The notes under the pieces: model-generated
What the model saw: only the letters and a program-made list of their open reading frames with translations
Databases searched by the model: none
Told to the model about the DNA's origin: nothing
Made by a program: the position numbers and the translations under genes
In this document: positions 36,205-46,141 of the stretch, in pieces
Layout: every line of letters begins with the position of its first letter
Position numbering within the stretch: position 1 is the stretch's first letter
DNA from: Cyanobacteria bacterium MAG CAR3_bin_5
GTDB lineage: Bacteria > Cyanobacteriota > Cyanobacteriia > PCC-6307 > Cyanobiaceae
Length of the DNA: 64,000 bases
Reading direction: 5' to 3'
Assembly (NCBI GenBank): GCA_026709085.1
Contig: JAPOTR010000031.1
Coordinates: 32,111-96,110, forward strand

Positions 36205-36908
36205 ATGCGGGTGTCCAAGGTGCGCTTCCAGAAAACGAGGAAGTAGGAATGGTTCTTGCGGGCGTGAACCTGCCGCACTGTTCGGCTCACACCCGGCCGG
36301 TTACGACGAACCACGACGAACAGGTCTTCAGCGACAAACCCGATACGCCCGCAAGCTCCCATGATCTCAACATGGGTGAAGCGCTGACGGTTTGCGCAGA
36401 CCTCGTCCTGACACTTGACGATGAGAACGCCACGCTCGCGCAATACCCGGTGGGCTTCCTTTGCTGCATCCTCGTACAGGGACAGCACTGCCTCATGGTA
36501 CTTCTTCCCGGTCCGGTTCCCCGTTCCGTTGTTCCGGTAGTGACTTTCGAATGCGGAATGGACGGTATGGGCCGTGCCTCCGGGAGAATGCATGTACGGA
36601 GGATCAAGAACCACGCAATCGATTTCTCCGTCCTTGTATGGAAGGTCCCTGCAATCAATCCCGTCGATGATATCGGATTGTTTCAGCTTGTACAGGCTCT
36701 TCGGGATCCTTTTCCAGAAAACGCCCTTCCCGTATGTGACGTCTGCCACGATACTTCCCGGAGCCACATACAAGCCAAGGATCCGTGGGAATACGTCATC
36801 GTTGCCATCTGTATGGGCGCTGAATACGAGGTCGTTCCTTGGCTCCCCGTTCGCCACTCGCCGGCGCCGTTCCTGCCCGCCGGTGTTGACTGTCTCCAAA
36901 CCGATCAT
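36186..36908 (-). CDS. Type II DNA methyltransferase (N4-cytosine/N6-adenine type)
   Basis: 240 residues. Catalytic motif IV is VVLDPPYMHSPGG with DPPY at about 102-105. A motif I-like segment, VAPGSIVADVTYGKGVFW, precedes it. Later strands include YEDAAKEAHRVLRERGVLIV, KCQDEVCANRQRFTHVEI, and a final SYFLVFWKR. DPPY points to exocyclic-amino methylation of adenine or cytosine. It is short for the class but has all core motifs. It overlaps the endonuclease gene by 19 bp and is transcribed first, which lets host DNA be protected before the nuclease is made. Confidence 0.82.
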   Translation of the reverse strand: MIGLETVNTGGQERRRRVANGEPRNDLVFSAHTDGNDDVFPRILGLYVAPGSIVADVTYGKGVFWKRIPKSLYKLKQSDIIDGIDCRDLPYKDGEIDCVVLDPPYMHSPGGTAHTVHSAFESHYRNNGTGNRTGKKYHEAVLSLYEDAAKEAHRVLRERGVLIVKCQDEVCANRQRFTHVEIMGACGRIGFVAEDLFVVVRRNRPGVSRTVRQVHARKNHSYFLVFWKRTLDTRIWEPPT

Positions 36909-36987
36909 GGCAATTGATGGTCAACCCCTCAAAAGTCCGCACTTCAGTGTACTGTGCCGATCCAGATGCCGAGCCAGATTGTGACAA

Positions 36988-39381
36988 TCAGGCTGCCTGC
37001 CTCGGCCCCGGAGCCTTCTCTCGCAGGGGTTGCCAGGACAGTAGCAGGGCATTGGTGACCACGCTGATGGAACTGACAGCCATCAGGAGGGCAGCCAAGG
37101 AGGGTAGCAGCACCCAGCCCAGGCTGGGCAGAAACAGGCCCATGGCCAGGGGCAGGGCCAGACTGTTGTAGGCAAAGGCCCAGAACAGGTTCTGGCGCAC
37201 CTTGGTCATGGTGGCCCGGGCCAGCAGCAGGGCGTCCGCCAACCCGGCCAGTCCTTCCCCCATCACCACCAGGTCGGCCGTGTCCTGGGCGATCTGGGCG
37301 CCGGTGCCCACCGCCACACCCAGATCCGCACAGGCGAGAGCCAGGGCGTCATTGATGCCATCCCCCACCATGGCCACACAGCGGCCCTGGGCCCGCAATT
37401 GCTCAATCACCTGACCCTTGCCCTGGGGGCGGGTATCCGCAATCACGGCCTGGGGGCCGAGGCCGACACGGTGGGCCAAGTGTTCCACAGCAGCACGGCG
37501 ATCCCCGCTGAGCAGGCGCAACTCCAGGCCCATGGCCTGCAACCGCGCCATGGTGGCCGGTGCATCCTGACGCAGGGGGTCCGCCACGGCCAGGAGTCCC
37601 AGAATCCGGGTGGTGTTGGCCAGAGCCATCACCGCCTGCCCCGCCTGCTCCCACTCCTCCAAACACGTCCGGAGTGACGGCGCCACGGTCAGGCCCTGCT
37701 GCTCCAGCCAGTCCGGCCGCCCCAGGGTGAGCCTCTGGCCCGCCACAATACCCTGCACCCCGAGACCCGCCTCCGTATGGCTGTCCTGCACCGGCAGGAG
37801 GGGGACGTCCTGTTGCTGGGCGGCCTGGATCAGCGCATGGGCCAGGGGGTGCTGGGTCTGCTGCTCCAGGCTGGCGGCCCACTGCAAGAGCAGTGTTTCC
37901 CGGGTGTCGGAACCGTTGTCCTCCTGTTCCCAGCCGGGAGACGGCGTCACAGCCTGCAACAGGGGCCGGCCGATGGTCAGGGTACCGGTCTTGTCCAGCA
38001 CCACCGTATCCAGATGGGCGGCAGTTTCCAGCACATCGCCACCACGGAACAACAGACCGGCCTTGGCGCCCCGCCCTGTAGCCACACTCACCACCGTTGG
38101 CGTGGCCAATCCCAGGGCACAGGGACAGGCCACCACCAGTACGGCAATGGCCAGTTGGAGCCCCAGTCCCAGGGGTGTGCCCATGGCGAGGTCCCCATGG
38201 CCATGGGCCTGGATCGATATGGCCAGGACCGTGGGCCAGTGCCGGGCGCCCCAGAGCCACCAGAACAACAGGGTGACCGCAGCCAGGGCCAGCACGCCGT
38301 AGCAGAACCGTCCCGCCACCCGATCCGCCAGCCGCTGGATGGGGGCCTTCCGGTTCTGGGCCTGCTCCACAAGCTGAACAAGACGGGCCAGGCTGGTCTT
38401 GGCGCCGGCCTGCTCCACCTTGACCACCAGCGGACCCGTGAGATTGCGGCAACCAGCGGTGACCTGATCCCCGGCGCCCGCCTCCACCGGCAGGGGCTCA
38501 CCGGTGAGACTGGCCAGATCAAGGCTGGAGCGTCCGGCCAGGATGGCGCCGTCCACGGGAATCCGATCCCCCGGCAGCAACAGCAGGCGATCCTGTTCCC
38601 GTAACGCCGCCGCCCGCACGGACCGGTGGTTGCAGGCCAGAAGCTGGTCGGGTTCCGCCGCGGTGGCCTCTGCCCCCACCAGCAGGCGGGCGGTCTCCGG
38701 TTGCAGGTCCATCAACTGGCGCAGCGCCAGACCGGTGCGGCGCCGGGCCCGCTCTTCCAGAAACCTGCCCAGCAGCACGAAGCCCAGCAGCATGGTTGCC
38801 TCGTCAAAAAAGCATGGCCAGCCCACTGCTGGCCACAACAAGGCCACCAGGCTGGAGCCGTAGGCACTGGTGATGCCCAACCCCACCAGGCTGTCCATGG
38901 TGGGAATCCCATGACGCAAGGCTCGCCAGCCGCCGGTGAGGATGGTGCGGCCGGGACCGGCCAGGGCCACGGTGGCCACCACCCCATGGAACGCCATGGC
39001 GTTCAGCAGTGGGACGGTCCATTGCTGGACCATGGCCAGATGGGCCAGACCGGAGACGGCCATGAGCGCCAGGGCCACCATGAGGCGGCGCCAGCGATTC
39101 CACCAGCCCTGATTCAGGGAGGGGGGCTCCGCCATGGCCTGCCCCTGATCCCGCAGCCGGGCCGGAAAGCCGATGGCTTGCAACGCTGCAGTCAACTGCC
39201 GGGAATCGGCCGGCCTGTGGGGATCCAGTCCTACAGAGGCGGTGCGGGTAAGCAGGTTCACCGCAACTCCGCTCACGCCGGGCTGTTCCGTGAGACGGCG
39301 CTCCACCGCGTGGACACAGCCGCCACACTTCATCCCTTCAATTTCCAGAAGGAGGTGTTCGGAATGGGCCGGGGTCTGCAT
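36988..39381 (-). CDS. Copper-translocating P-type ATPase (PacS/CtaA-like)
   Basis: 797 residues. An N-terminal heavy-metal-associated domain carries [16 protein letters not shown]. Membrane helices follow, with the ion-site CPC in [16 protein letters not shown], the actuator [10 protein letters not shown], the phosphorylation site [25 protein letters not shown] (HP) and [18 protein letters not shown]. CxxC plus CPC marks a Cu(I) pump. In cyanobacteria such pumps supply copper to plastocyanin or export it. The divergent neighbour is ycf3, which fits a thylakoid role. Confidence 0.92.
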   Translation of the reverse strand: MQTPAHSEHLLLEIEGMKCGGCVHAVERRLTEQPGVSGVAVNLLTRTASVGLDPHRPADSRQLTAALQAIGFPARLRDQGQAMAEPPSLNQGWWNRWRRLMVALALMAVSGLAHLAMVQQWTVPLLNAMAFHGVVATVALAGPGRTILTGGWRALRHGIPTMDSLVGLGITSAYGSSLVALLWPAVGWPCFFDEATMLLGFVLLGRFLEERARRRTGLALRQLMDLQPETARLLVGAEATAAEPDQLLACNHRSVRAAALREQDRLLLLPGDRIPVDGAILAGRSSLDLASLTGEPLPVEAGAGDQVTAGCRNLTGPLVVKVEQAGAKTSLARLVQLVEQAQNRKAPIQRLADRVAGRFCYGVLALAAVTLLFWWLWGARHWPTVLAISIQAHGHGDLAMGTPLGLGLQLAIAVLVVACPCALGLATPTVVSVATGRGAKAGLLFRGGDVLETAAHLDTVVLDKTGTLTIGRPLLQAVTPSPGWEQEDNGSDTRETLLLQWAASLEQQTQHPLAHALIQAAQQQDVPLLPVQDSHTEAGLGVQGIVAGQRLTLGRPDWLEQQGLTVAPSLRTCLEEWEQAGQAVMALANTTRILGLLAVADPLRQDAPATMARLQAMGLELRLLSGDRRAAVEHLAHRVGLGPQAVIADTRPQGKGQVIEQLRAQGRCVAMVGDGINDALALACADLGVAVGTGAQIAQDTADLVVMGEGLAGLADALLLARATMTKVRQNLFWAFAYNSLALPLAMGLFLPSLGWVLLPSLAALLMAVSSISVVTNALLLSWQPLREKAPGPRQAA

Positions 39382-39434
39382 CCCATGAGCTTAGAGACCA
39401 GGCAGGATGGATGCCCACCCCTGCCGAGACCACC

Positions 39435-39956
39435 ATGGCCCGCAGCCAACGGAACGACAACTTCATTGACAAGAGCTTCACCGTGATGGCGGACCTGCTG
39501 CTCAAGGTGCTACCCACGGATCGACGCTCCAAGGAGGCGTTTGCCTATTACCGGGACGGCATGAGCGCCCAGGCCGATGGGGAGTATGCCGAGGCCATGG
39601 AAAACTTTGCCGAGGCGCTGCGGCTGGAGAACGATCCCAGTGACCGCAGTTGGATTCTTTACAACATGGGTCTGGTGCATTCCAGCAACGGGGAGCACCG
39701 GAAAGCCTTGGAGCATTACGAGCAGGCCCTGGCCTTGAACGCCAAGATGCCCCAGGCGTTGAACAACATTGCCGTCATCTACCATCATCTCGGCGCCCAG
39801 GCCGAGCAGCAGGGAGAGACCGATGCCATGGACCGCCACTACAGCCAGGCCGCGGAGTATTGGACCAGGGCCATCCGCCTGGCCCCCAACAACTACCTGG
39901 AAGCCCAGAACTGGCTGAAAACCAGCGGGCGCGGCAGCATTGACGTGTTGATCTGA
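39435..39956 (+). CDS. ycf3: Photosystem I assembly protein Ycf3
   Basis: 173 residues from the ATG at 39435 ([20 protein letters not shown]), the standard Ycf3 start. An in-frame start at 39411 would add eight residues. Three TPR units are visible: [40 protein letters not shown] and [19 protein letters not shown], ending in [20 protein letters not shown]. Ycf3 is a thylakoid chaperone that brings PsaA and PsaB together. Its length matches the family. Confidence 0.96.
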   Translation: MARSQRNDNFIDKSFTVMADLLLKVLPTDRRSKEAFAYYRDGMSAQADGEYAEAMENFAEALRLENDPSDRSWILYNMGLVHSSNGEHRKALEHYEQALALNAKMPQALNNIAVIYHHLGAQAEQQGETDAMDRHYSQAAEYWTRAIRLAPNNYLEAQNWLKTSGRGSIDVLI

Positions 39957-39998
39957 TTGCGCCCTCTTCACCCCTGCCCCCAGCGCCTGGATCTTCCA

Positions 39999-40472
39999 AT
40001 GACGACAGAGGACCGTCCCCCATACCCCCCATGGCTGGTCATCCGTCGCACCGTCCGCTTTGGGGAAACCGACCCGGCAGGGGTGGTGCATTTTTACCAC
40101 CTGCTGCGCTGGTGTCACGAGGCCTATGAAGAATCCCTGGCCAGATTCGGCGTAGCCGCAGCGGATGTTTTCGCCAATCCCCACGCGGCGCTGCCCATCG
40201 TCCACTGCCAGGCCCGTTACCATCGACCCATGGGCCACGGGGATGCTCTTCTTGTTCACCTGGCCTGCCGACTGGTGGATCCCACCAGCTTCGAGATTCA
40301 CTACAGCGTCCATAACAATCAACAGGTGGTGGCCACGGGGCTGACCCGTCACCTCTGCATCCATCCCGTCACCAGAAAACGCCAGACTCTGCCCACCGCC
40401 GTTGACCGCTGGCTGGAGGCTGCAACTGCCCATCAAGAGGCTCCACCTGCCGGGTCAACACCCCAGACTTGA
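39999..40472 (+). CDS. menI: 1,4-dihydroxy-2-naphthoyl-CoA hydrolase-type hotdog thioesterase
   Basis: 157 residues from the ATG at 39999. The hotdog fold is seen in [20 protein letters not shown] (catalytic Asp in DPAGVVHF), [30 protein letters not shown] and [20 protein letters not shown]. The cyanobacterial member of this family cleaves the DHNA-CoA intermediate of phylloquinone synthesis, needed for photosystem I. It sits right behind ycf3. The assignment to DHNA-CoA is by family; another acyl-CoA substrate is possible. Confidence 0.8.
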   Translation: MTTEDRPPYPPWLVIRRTVRFGETDPAGVVHFYHLLRWCHEAYEESLARFGVAAADVFANPHAALPIVHCQARYHRPMGHGDALLVHLACRLVDPTSFEIHYSVHNNQQVVATGLTRHLCIHPVTRKRQTLPTAVDRWLEAATAHQEAPPAGSTPQT

Positions 40473-40501
40473 CCTTCCCCGGTTCCACCGCCCCACCCGT
40501 C

Positions 40502-41881
40502 ATGCCCCTTCCTGTTGTTGCCGTGGTTGGGCGCCCCAACGTGGGCAAGTCCACACTGGTGAACCGTTTGGCGGGATCGCGCCAGGCCATTGTGGACAAT
40601 CAGCCGGGCATCACCCGGGACCGCACCTATCAGGAGGCGGAATGGGGGGGGCGCTGCTTTCGCCTGGTGGATACCGGTGGGTTGGTGTTTGACGACGACA
40701 GCACCTTCCTTCCGGAGATCCGGGAGCAGGTGGGCCTGGCCCTGGCGGAAGCCTGTGCCGTGGTGATGGTGGTGGACGGGCAGCAGGGGCTCGCCACGGC
40801 GGATCAAACCATCGCCTCCTGGCTGCGCAATCGTTCCCTGCCGGTGTTGTTGGCGGTCAACAAGTGCGAGTCGCCCCAGATGGGCTCTGCCCTGGCGGCC
40901 GATTTCTGGAGTCTGGGTCTGGGCGAGCCCCGGCCGATCTCCAGCATCCACGGGGTGGGCACCGGCGATCTGCTGGACCAGTTGCATGACCTGCTCCCCG
41001 AGCACCAGCAGGATGAAGAGGTGGAACCCATTCAACTGGCCATCATCGGCCGTCCCAACGTGGGCAAATCCAGTTTACTGAACGCCATCTGCGGTGAGCC
41101 CCGGTCCATTGTCAGCCCGGTGAGCGGCACCACCCGGGACGCCATCGATACGCAGATCCAGCGGCAAGGCCAATGCTGGCGCCTGGTGGATACCGCCGGG
41201 ATTCGCCGCCGGGGACGAGTGGCTTACGGGCCGGAGTTCTTCGGGGTGAATCGCAGTTTCAAGGCCATTGCCCGCAGTGACCTCTGTCTTTTGGTGATTG
41301 ACGCCCTGGACGGCGTCACCGAGCAGGATCAGCGGCTGGCCGGGCGCATCGCCGAGGAAGGCCGCGCCTGCGTAGTGGTGGTGAACAAGTGGGACGCCGT
41401 AGCCAAGGACACCCACACCATGGCCGCCATGAGAAAGCGCCTCTACGACAAACTGTATTTTGTGGACTGGGCCCCCATGACGTTCATCTCCGCCCGAACA
41501 GGGCAGCGGGTGGAGCGGATTTTCTCCCTGGCAAAAGCTGCCGTGGAGCAGCATCGGCGACGGGTGAGCACCAGCGTAGTGAACGAACTGCTCCAGGAGG
41601 CAGTGGCCTGGCGCAGCCCCCCCGCCAGCCGCGGCGGCCGCCAGGGGCGCCTCTACTACGGCACCCAGGTGGCTACCCGGCCGCCGTGTTTCAGTTTGTT
41701 TGTGAATGATCCCAAGCACTTCACCGAGAACTACCGTCGCTACATCGAACGCCAGATCCGGGAAGGGTTGGGCTTTGAAGGGTCGCCCCTGCGGCTCTTC
41801 TGGCGGGGCAAGAGTGAACGCCGGTCCCAGCGGGGTCTTGCCGCAGCGGTGGCGTCGTCCCAACAGGCGAGTGATGAATGA
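40502..41881 (+). CDS. der: Ribosome biogenesis GTPase Der (EngA)
   Basis: 459 residues from the ATG at 40502 ([20 protein letters not shown]). Two tandem GTPase domains are present, each with GRPNVGKS, a switch region ([13 protein letters not shown] and [12 protein letters not shown]), DTGG/DTAG, and NKCE/NKWD. The C-terminal KH-like domain follows ([20 protein letters not shown] and KIH-like [19 protein letters not shown]). Der is needed for 50S assembly. Confidence 0.97.
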   Translation: MPLPVVAVVGRPNVGKSTLVNRLAGSRQAIVDNQPGITRDRTYQEAEWGGRCFRLVDTGGLVFDDDSTFLPEIREQVGLALAEACAVVMVVDGQQGLATADQTIASWLRNRSLPVLLAVNKCESPQMGSALAADFWSLGLGEPRPISSIHGVGTGDLLDQLHDLLPEHQQDEEVEPIQLAIIGRPNVGKSSLLNAICGEPRSIVSPVSGTTRDAIDTQIQRQGQCWRLVDTAGIRRRGRVAYGPEFFGVNRSFKAIARSDLCLLVIDALDGVTEQDQRLAGRIAEEGRACVVVVNKWDAVAKDTHTMAAMRKRLYDKLYFVDWAPMTFISARTGQRVERIFSLAKAAVEQHRRRVSTSVVNELLQEAVAWRSPPASRGGRQGRLYYGTQVATRPPCFSLFVNDPKHFTENYRRYIERQIREGLGFEGSPLRLFWRGKSERRSQRGLAAAVASSQQASDE

Positions 41882-42049
41882 TTATGGGCCGGATGGGTCA
41901 TCTCCCCAGCCCATGAACTCCTGGGCCAGAGCATGGGCATCCGCCAGGCGCCCACTGTGCAGCAGGAGGTCACACCGTTGGCTGCGCCAGCGGGCAATGC
42001 TGTTCAGGAGGGCCAGGAGGGCCGGATCATGGGCGGATTCATCCTGCAT
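41882..42049 (-). CDS. Possible 55-residue antisense protein between der and ecfT
   Basis: On the minus strand ATG 42049 opens a frame that ends in TAA at 41882, directly abutting the der stop. The product reads MQDESAHDPALLALLNSIAR, WRSQRCDLLLHSGRLADAHA, LAQEFMGWGDDPSGP. The composition is protein-like (amphipathic helices, few repeats) and the frame fills the whole gap with no shadow relation to der. It has no membrane helix. No family is recognised, and it may be a chance frame. Confidence 0.4.
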   Translation of the reverse strand: MQDESAHDPALLALLNSIARWRSQRCDLLLHSGRLADAHALAQEFMGWGDDPSGP

Positions 42050-42109
42050 CGCCACAGTGGGCTGAGATGTCAGGCTACTGGTTGAGCCACGCCGCCCCTC
42101 CCTCCTGCC

Positions 42110-43042
42110 ATGGATTGGTTACGACAACTGCCCATGGGGCAATACGTGGACGGGGACCAGGGCTGGATCCGGCGCGTGGACGTGCGCCTCAAGCTGGCCT
42201 GGACTCTGGCGTTTCTGATCACGCCGATTCTGGCCAACGGGGCCTGGCGTCTGGGACTTGTGGGTCTGCTGCTGCTGCTGACGGCACTCTCCGGCCTCCC
42301 CTGGTTGCTGTGGCGTCGCCTGCTCCCCCTCCTGCTGGCGGCCTCCTGTCTGGTGGGCGCCGTTTTCCTGGTGATCCCTTCCGTATCCACCGTGCCCCAG
42401 GTGCCCCAGCGCCCGTCGGCAGAGGTGCGGTTGCTGCCGACGGGCGCGCCCCGCTCCGCAGCAGGGGCGCCCTGGCAACTCTGGCAGTGGGGACCTGTCG
42501 GCCGGCCGCCGTTGCAACTGGGACCCCTGACCGTCAATCGGGCCTCTCTGGACCTGGCCCTCCGCAGCGGGACGCTGCTCTTCACCCTGGTCCATAGCGC
42601 CAACCTGCTGCTGATTTCCACACCGGCGGAAGACCTGGCCTGGGCCTTCGCCTGGATCCTGCGCCCCCTGCGGCGCCTGGGGATTCCCACCACGGAACTG
42701 GGGTTCATGCTCCTCCTCTCCCTACGGTTCTTACCGCTGGTGCAGGAGGAGTTCCAGAATCTGCTGCGGGCTGTGGCCACCCGTTCCTTCCAACTGCGTC
42801 AACTGGGATTGAAAGGAAGCATGGCGCTGTTGCTGGGGCTGGGAGAACGATTGCTGGCCAACCTGCTGCTGCGGGCCGAGCAGGGTGCGGAAGCGCTCAT
42901 GGCCCGGGGTGGCCGGTTGCTGCCCCCCTCAACACTGGAACCTCGGCCAACCCCGGCCAGGATACCCAACGCCTGTGCTCTGGCGCTGTTGGTGTTGTTG
43001 ATGGCGCTGCGCTGGCGGATTGGCGGACCCTGGCCTCTCTGA
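42110..43042 (+). CDS. Energy-coupling factor transporter transmembrane protein (CbiQ/EcfT family)
   Basis: 310 residues with five or six hydrophobic segments (LAWTLAFLITPILANGAW, LGLVGLLLLLTALSGLPWLL, LLPLLLAASCLVGAVFLVI). The EcfT coupling helices carry STPAEDLAWAFAWILRPLRR and EFQNLLRAVATRSFQLRQL with an Ala-Arg-Ser-like ATPase-docking motif (ATRS). A long insert at 95-150 is unusual. EcfT couples ECF ATPases to a vitamin-binding S component; the substrate cannot be inferred since no S component is adjacent. Confidence 0.85.
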   Translation: MDWLRQLPMGQYVDGDQGWIRRVDVRLKLAWTLAFLITPILANGAWRLGLVGLLLLLTALSGLPWLLWRRLLPLLLAASCLVGAVFLVIPSVSTVPQVPQRPSAEVRLLPTGAPRSAAGAPWQLWQWGPVGRPPLQLGPLTVNRASLDLALRSGTLLFTLVHSANLLLISTPAEDLAWAFAWILRPLRRLGIPTTELGFMLLLSLRFLPLVQEEFQNLLRAVATRSFQLRQLGLKGSMALLLGLGERLLANLLLRAEQGAEALMARGGRLLPPSTLEPRPTPARIPNACALALLVLLMALRWRIGGPWPL

Positions 43043-43078
43043 CAAAGCCTTATGAGTATAGGCCATACAAAGTAACAG

Positions 43079-43099
43079 GTCCTAATTGCTTATTAGGAC
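43079..43099 (+). terminator. Hairpin downstream of the EcfT gene
   Basis: GTCCTAAT and ATTAGGAC form a perfect 8-bp stem around a five-base loop, 37 bp after the ecfT stop and followed by TTCTT. The stem is AT-rich and the T-run is weak, so termination may be partial. Confidence 0.45.
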
Positions 43100-43329
43100 T
43101 TCTTAAACAGATAGTGTAATAGATGGTGTCGCCAATCTGCTCTTGCCTTGGCCTAAGGATATTTTTAGATTTCTCATCTCGCTCCCAATGTCTGCTCCGT
43201 CTGCTCCACCCTCAAAAGCTCAAAACCCTCTTCTTATGCTTTAGGTCTTGTCGTCCCATTGACTTTAGCGGCGGGCTGGCAAGGCTCGTTGTGGCGGCTT
43301 GAACTCCCACTTGAACTCCCAAAAGTGTC

Positions 43330-43653
43330 ATGCAGGCTCTCAACCGTACCATCGCCACCGCTCTTCCTCTTCAAGAAGAAGCAGTCCACCCCCATCCACG
43401 CCTGAAAGAAGAACGGATAAACCTCTTAATAAGAGTAAGACACTATAATAGCTTACCGGATGATTTTGCTGATGGTCTCAATAGACCTGCAACCCGTCAG
43501 GCGCTCAAGCGTTTCCAGGGTGCTTATGGTTTGGTTACAGACGGCATTTATGAACAACAATCGGCGATGCCCCACCTGGATCCCAGGTATTACCGTCACT
43601 TCCGGGAGGGGGGTATCCTGGTGAGACAAGACATCAGTCGGCCACAGGCGTGA
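43330..43653 (+). CDS. Small protein with a possible peptidoglycan-binding repeat
   Basis: 107 residues from the ATG at 43330. The centre reads YNSLPDDFADGLNRPATRQA, LKRFQGAYGLVTDGIYEQQS. This resembles the PG_binding_1 helix pattern (D-G-x-x-P-x-T-R-x-A-L-x-x-F-Q-x-A-x-G-L-x-x-D-G). No signal peptide is seen and only one repeat is present, so it may be a fragment of a larger cell-wall protein. The 287 bp before it are AT-richer than the core, and only the hairpin at 43079-43099 was found there. Confidence 0.4.
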   Translation: MQALNRTIATALPLQEEAVHPHPRLKEERINLLIRVRHYNSLPDDFADGLNRPATRQALKRFQGAYGLVTDGIYEQQSAMPHLDPRYYRHFREGGILVRQDISRPQA

Positions 43654-44057
43654 CCACGGCCTGGCCGCCTCCAGCCCGTGGCCCCTCCCCCTCCCCTGGT
43701 GGGGCTCCTCTGGCGCCACAGACGCTCAGGCTCTGAGCCTCAACCCCTCAGGTGACGTTGCCCTATAAGCCGTGGGGCGGGGAAGACCGCACACCCATTG
43801 CAGGAGCATGAGGCGCTCACCAAGCTGTTGGGCTTCGAGGCCGGCAGCACCCCCCACTGGGGAGCGCCTCCCCTCTACCCCCGACCAACACCAACAGAAG
43901 GGGGGGAAGCCGCAGCGGGGAGCGGCTGGGGGAGCAGTGGCGCCGGCGCCGCCTCCCCTCCCTGGCGCGGCATGAGCCAGGATGGTTGCACAACCCCTCG
44001 GCCTGGACATCGCGCCGGCCCCTGTCATGACCCTGCCCATGGATCTACAATGTTGCC
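43654..44057. other. GC-rich gap before larE
   Basis: No gene is supported. A plus-strand frame from 43798 opens QEHEALTKLLGFEAGS, which looks protein-like, but it becomes Gly/Pro/Ser low complexity and overlaps larE out of frame. It may be a decayed gene start. Confidence 0.35.
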
Positions 44058-44900
44058 ATGGCTGAGTTGCCGCTGCAAGAGGAACTGGAGCCCGGGCTGC
44101 AGACACGGTTGGCGCAGCTTCGGGGATGTATGGGCCGGTTCGGGGCGGTAGTGGTGGCCTATTCCGGTGGGGTGGACAGCAGCCTGGTGGCCGCCATTGC
44201 AGCAGAGCAGTTGGGGGATGCCGCCCTGGCGGTCACCGGCGTGTCTCCTGCGTTGGCGCCCCACTTGCGGCGCGAGGCCCGCTGGCAGGCCCAGTGGCTG
44301 GGAATCCGCCATCAGGAGGTGGCCACCCAGGAGTTGCGGGTGGCGGACTATGCCAACAATCCCCCGGAGCGCTGCCATGCCTGTAAGACCACCCTCCACC
44401 AGCACTTGGCCAGCCTGGAGCCCGTCGCCGCTGGCGCCCAGGTGGTGGATGGGGTCAATCAGGACGACCTGGGGGATCACCGGCCCGGAATTGCCGCCGC
44501 TCGGCAGCAGGGAGTGTGCTCTCCTCTGGTGGACAGCGGCATCGGCAAGCTGCAGGTGCGCCAGTTGTCCCGCGCCCTGGGTTTGCCCTGGTGGGACAAG
44601 CCGGCCCAACCCTGCCTCAGTTCCCGCTTCCCCTACGGGGAGCCCATCACCGCCCGGGGCCTGGAGCGGGTTGCGGCCGCAGAGGCATGGCTTCTGGCCC
44701 ACGGTTATCGACAGGTGCGGGTCCGCAGCCAGGGCGCCACGGCGCGGATCGAGATTCCCGCCGCCGCCATTGCCGATTTCCTGAACCACGTGGACCGCTC
44801 CCGGTTGGTTGCCCATTTCCGCAATCTGGGCTTTACCGCGGTGGGCCTGGACCTGGAGGGCCTGGTCAGCGGCAAGCTGAACCGGTCCCTGGTGATTTGA
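44058..44900 (+). CDS. larE: ATP-dependent sacrificial sulfur transferase LarE-family protein
   Basis: 280 residues. The PP-loop pyrophosphatase motif is VVAYSGGVDSSLVAAIA. Other family marks are YANNPPERCHACKTTLHQHL, VVDGVNQDDLGDHRPG, and KPAQPCLSSRFPYGEPITAR with the cysteine that LarE gives up as sulfur. LarE makes the nickel-pincer nucleotide cofactor of lactate racemase in lactobacilli. Cyanobacteria carry this family widely and its cofactor partner there is unclear. No larB, larC or larA gene is adjacent. Confidence 0.88.
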   Translation: MAELPLQEELEPGLQTRLAQLRGCMGRFGAVVVAYSGGVDSSLVAAIAAEQLGDAALAVTGVSPALAPHLRREARWQAQWLGIRHQEVATQELRVADYANNPPERCHACKTTLHQHLASLEPVAAGAQVVDGVNQDDLGDHRPGIAAARQQGVCSPLVDSGIGKLQVRQLSRALGLPWWDKPAQPCLSSRFPYGEPITARGLERVAAAEAWLLAHGYRQVRVRSQGATARIEIPAAAIADFLNHVDRSRLVAHFRNLGFTAVGLDLEGLVSGKLNRSLVI

Positions 44901-44906
44901 CCCTCA

Positions 44907-45314
44907 TCAACCCCCAAGCGCCGCCCTCATGCCATGGGCCGATTGGGACCGGCTTGAGCGCTGATAGACGGTGATGTCTCGCGTGATGGTGAGGGTGGCG
45001 CAGCGCAAGTGATTGGCGATTCTCTCCAGGGACCATCCAGTCTGCTGCAACGACGTGGCCATCAGGAGACGACGGGTCCGCCAGCCTTCGCTCGGACCAA
45101 GGCAGCGGGCGCCGGGACGCTTGCGGACAGAGAAGGAGGGCGCCGTCTCCGTCTGCGGAGCGGTAGTCAATCCCGAGCAGTTGGCCATTGTGGCAGGTTG
45201 TTCATTGTGGCTTGACCCTATGCCCCTTCCCGCCAGCCTCCGGGACAACAGGCACAGGCTGGTGACGTCCCCGCTGCCCTGGGCGGTGGGATGAACGGAT
45301 GGGATGTGTATCAA
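44907..45314 (-). CDS. Uncertain open frame with an HTH-like C-terminal part
   Basis: A 135-codon minus-strand frame fills much of the larE-isiB gap. The first 85 residues are nondescript. The end reads LLMATSLQQTGWSLERIANH and LRCATLTITRDITVYQRS, which looks like a helix-turn-helix (W-S-L-x-R-I-A-x-H-L-x-x-S/T-x-x-T-I). It could be the tail of a recombinase- or transposase-type DNA-binding domain. The start is unknown and the gene may be a fragment. The rest of 44901-45398 shows nothing else. Confidence 0.3.
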   Translation of the reverse strand: MIHIPSVHPTAQGSGDVTSLCLLSRRLAGRGIGSSHNEQPATMANCSGLTTAPQTETAPSFSVRKRPGARCLGPSEGWRTRRLLMATSLQQTGWSLERIANHLRCATLTITRDITVYQRSSRSQSAHGMRAALGG

Positions 45315-45398
45315 TCATCATCGGCAAGTGTTCATATTGGCGCGCCGGCCCCACCGAGTCTCCCCTTAGTGTAGGCTCGAATACGGCTTTACGGCTTC

Positions 45399-45920
45399 AT
45401 GGCTGTCGGCATCTACTTTGCAACAACAACCGGGAAAACCCAGGATGTGGCTGAGCGGCTCCATGCCCTGCTCAGTTCCGCCAACGCCCCCCAGGATCTG
45501 GCCGATGTGGCTGACGTCAGCGAGTTCACGGAGCTTGACGGGCTGATCTGTGGCATCCCCACCTGGAATACGGGCGCGGACACCGAACGCTCAGGCACGG
45601 CCTGGGACTCCGTTCTTGAAGACATCGCCGAGTTGGACCTCAGCGGCAAGTCCGTGGCGGTCTTCGGCCTGGGGGATTCCGGGAGCTATACAGACAACTT
45701 CTGCGACGCCATGGAGGAACTGCACGGCTTCTTCAAGCAGGCTGGCGCCACCATGGTGGGTTATGTGGACAAAAGCGACTATACGTTTGAAGAGTCCAAG
45801 AGCGTGATGGGAGACCGGTTCTGTGGCTTGGCCCTTGACGAGGACAGCGAATCCGACATGACGGATGATCGCCTGGCCAAGTGGGCCGAACAACTCAAGC
45901 AGGAAATTCCAGGATTGTGA
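45399..45920 (+). CDS. isiB: Flavodoxin
   Basis: 173 residues, a long-chain flavodoxin. FMN-phosphate loop: IYFATTTGKTQDVAERLHAL. Isoalloxazine loops: GIPTWNTGADTERSGTAWDS and FGLGDSGSYTDNFCDAMEEL. The long-chain insert is about residues 120-145 (DYTFEESKSVMGDRFCGLAL). Flavodoxin replaces ferredoxin as photosystem I acceptor under iron shortage, so Fur control is likely; no clear Fur box was found upstream. A strong hairpin follows. Confidence 0.95.
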   Translation: MAVGIYFATTTGKTQDVAERLHALLSSANAPQDLADVADVSEFTELDGLICGIPTWNTGADTERSGTAWDSVLEDIAELDLSGKSVAVFGLGDSGSYTDNFCDAMEELHGFFKQAGATMVGYVDKSDYTFEESKSVMGDRFCGLALDEDSESDMTDDRLAKWAEQLKQEIPGL

Positions 45921-45982
45921 GTTTAACCACTTTCTGGTCTTGATTTCCGGATTGTGGTAGATTTGTGCCATGACCTGTACAC

Positions 45983-46018
45983 AGAAAAGCTCACCCTCTT
46001 CCGAGGGTAGGCTTTTCT
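45983..46018 (+). terminator. Strong hairpin downstream of flavodoxin
   Basis: AGAAAAGC-TC-ACCCTC, loop TTCC, then GAGGGT-AG-GCTTTTCT. Both arms pair over 14 bp with one internal mismatch bulge. The A-run and T-run flank the GC core, so it could terminate transcription in either direction. Confidence 0.75.
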
Positions 46019-46031
46019 GTTGATCCGTTAG

Positions 46032-46141
46032 GGAACCTCTGAAAAAGCCAGGACCAGACATCAATAGGATTTCCACTTTCCCATCGCCACAGAGTTTCTC
46101 AAATGCAAAATCACGACAAAGAGGACTTGTTCAGAGGTTCC
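46032..46141. mobile_element. 110-bp MITE with IS5-type ends
   Basis: The left end GGAACCTCTGAAAAAGCC and the right end (reversed) GGAACCTCTGAACAAGTC form inverted repeats with a perfect 12-bp core. The element is flanked on both sides by TTAG (46028-46031 and 46142-46145), which fits the YTAR target duplication of IS5-group elements. It has no coding capacity and would depend on a transposase encoded elsewhere. Confidence 0.7.

Noticed and set aside
45009..45294. Plus-strand frames in the larE-isiB gap
   Set aside because: They are Arg/Gly/Pro-rich, mutually overlapping and lack any motif; the minus-strand frame is the only one with HTH-like text, and it is weak.
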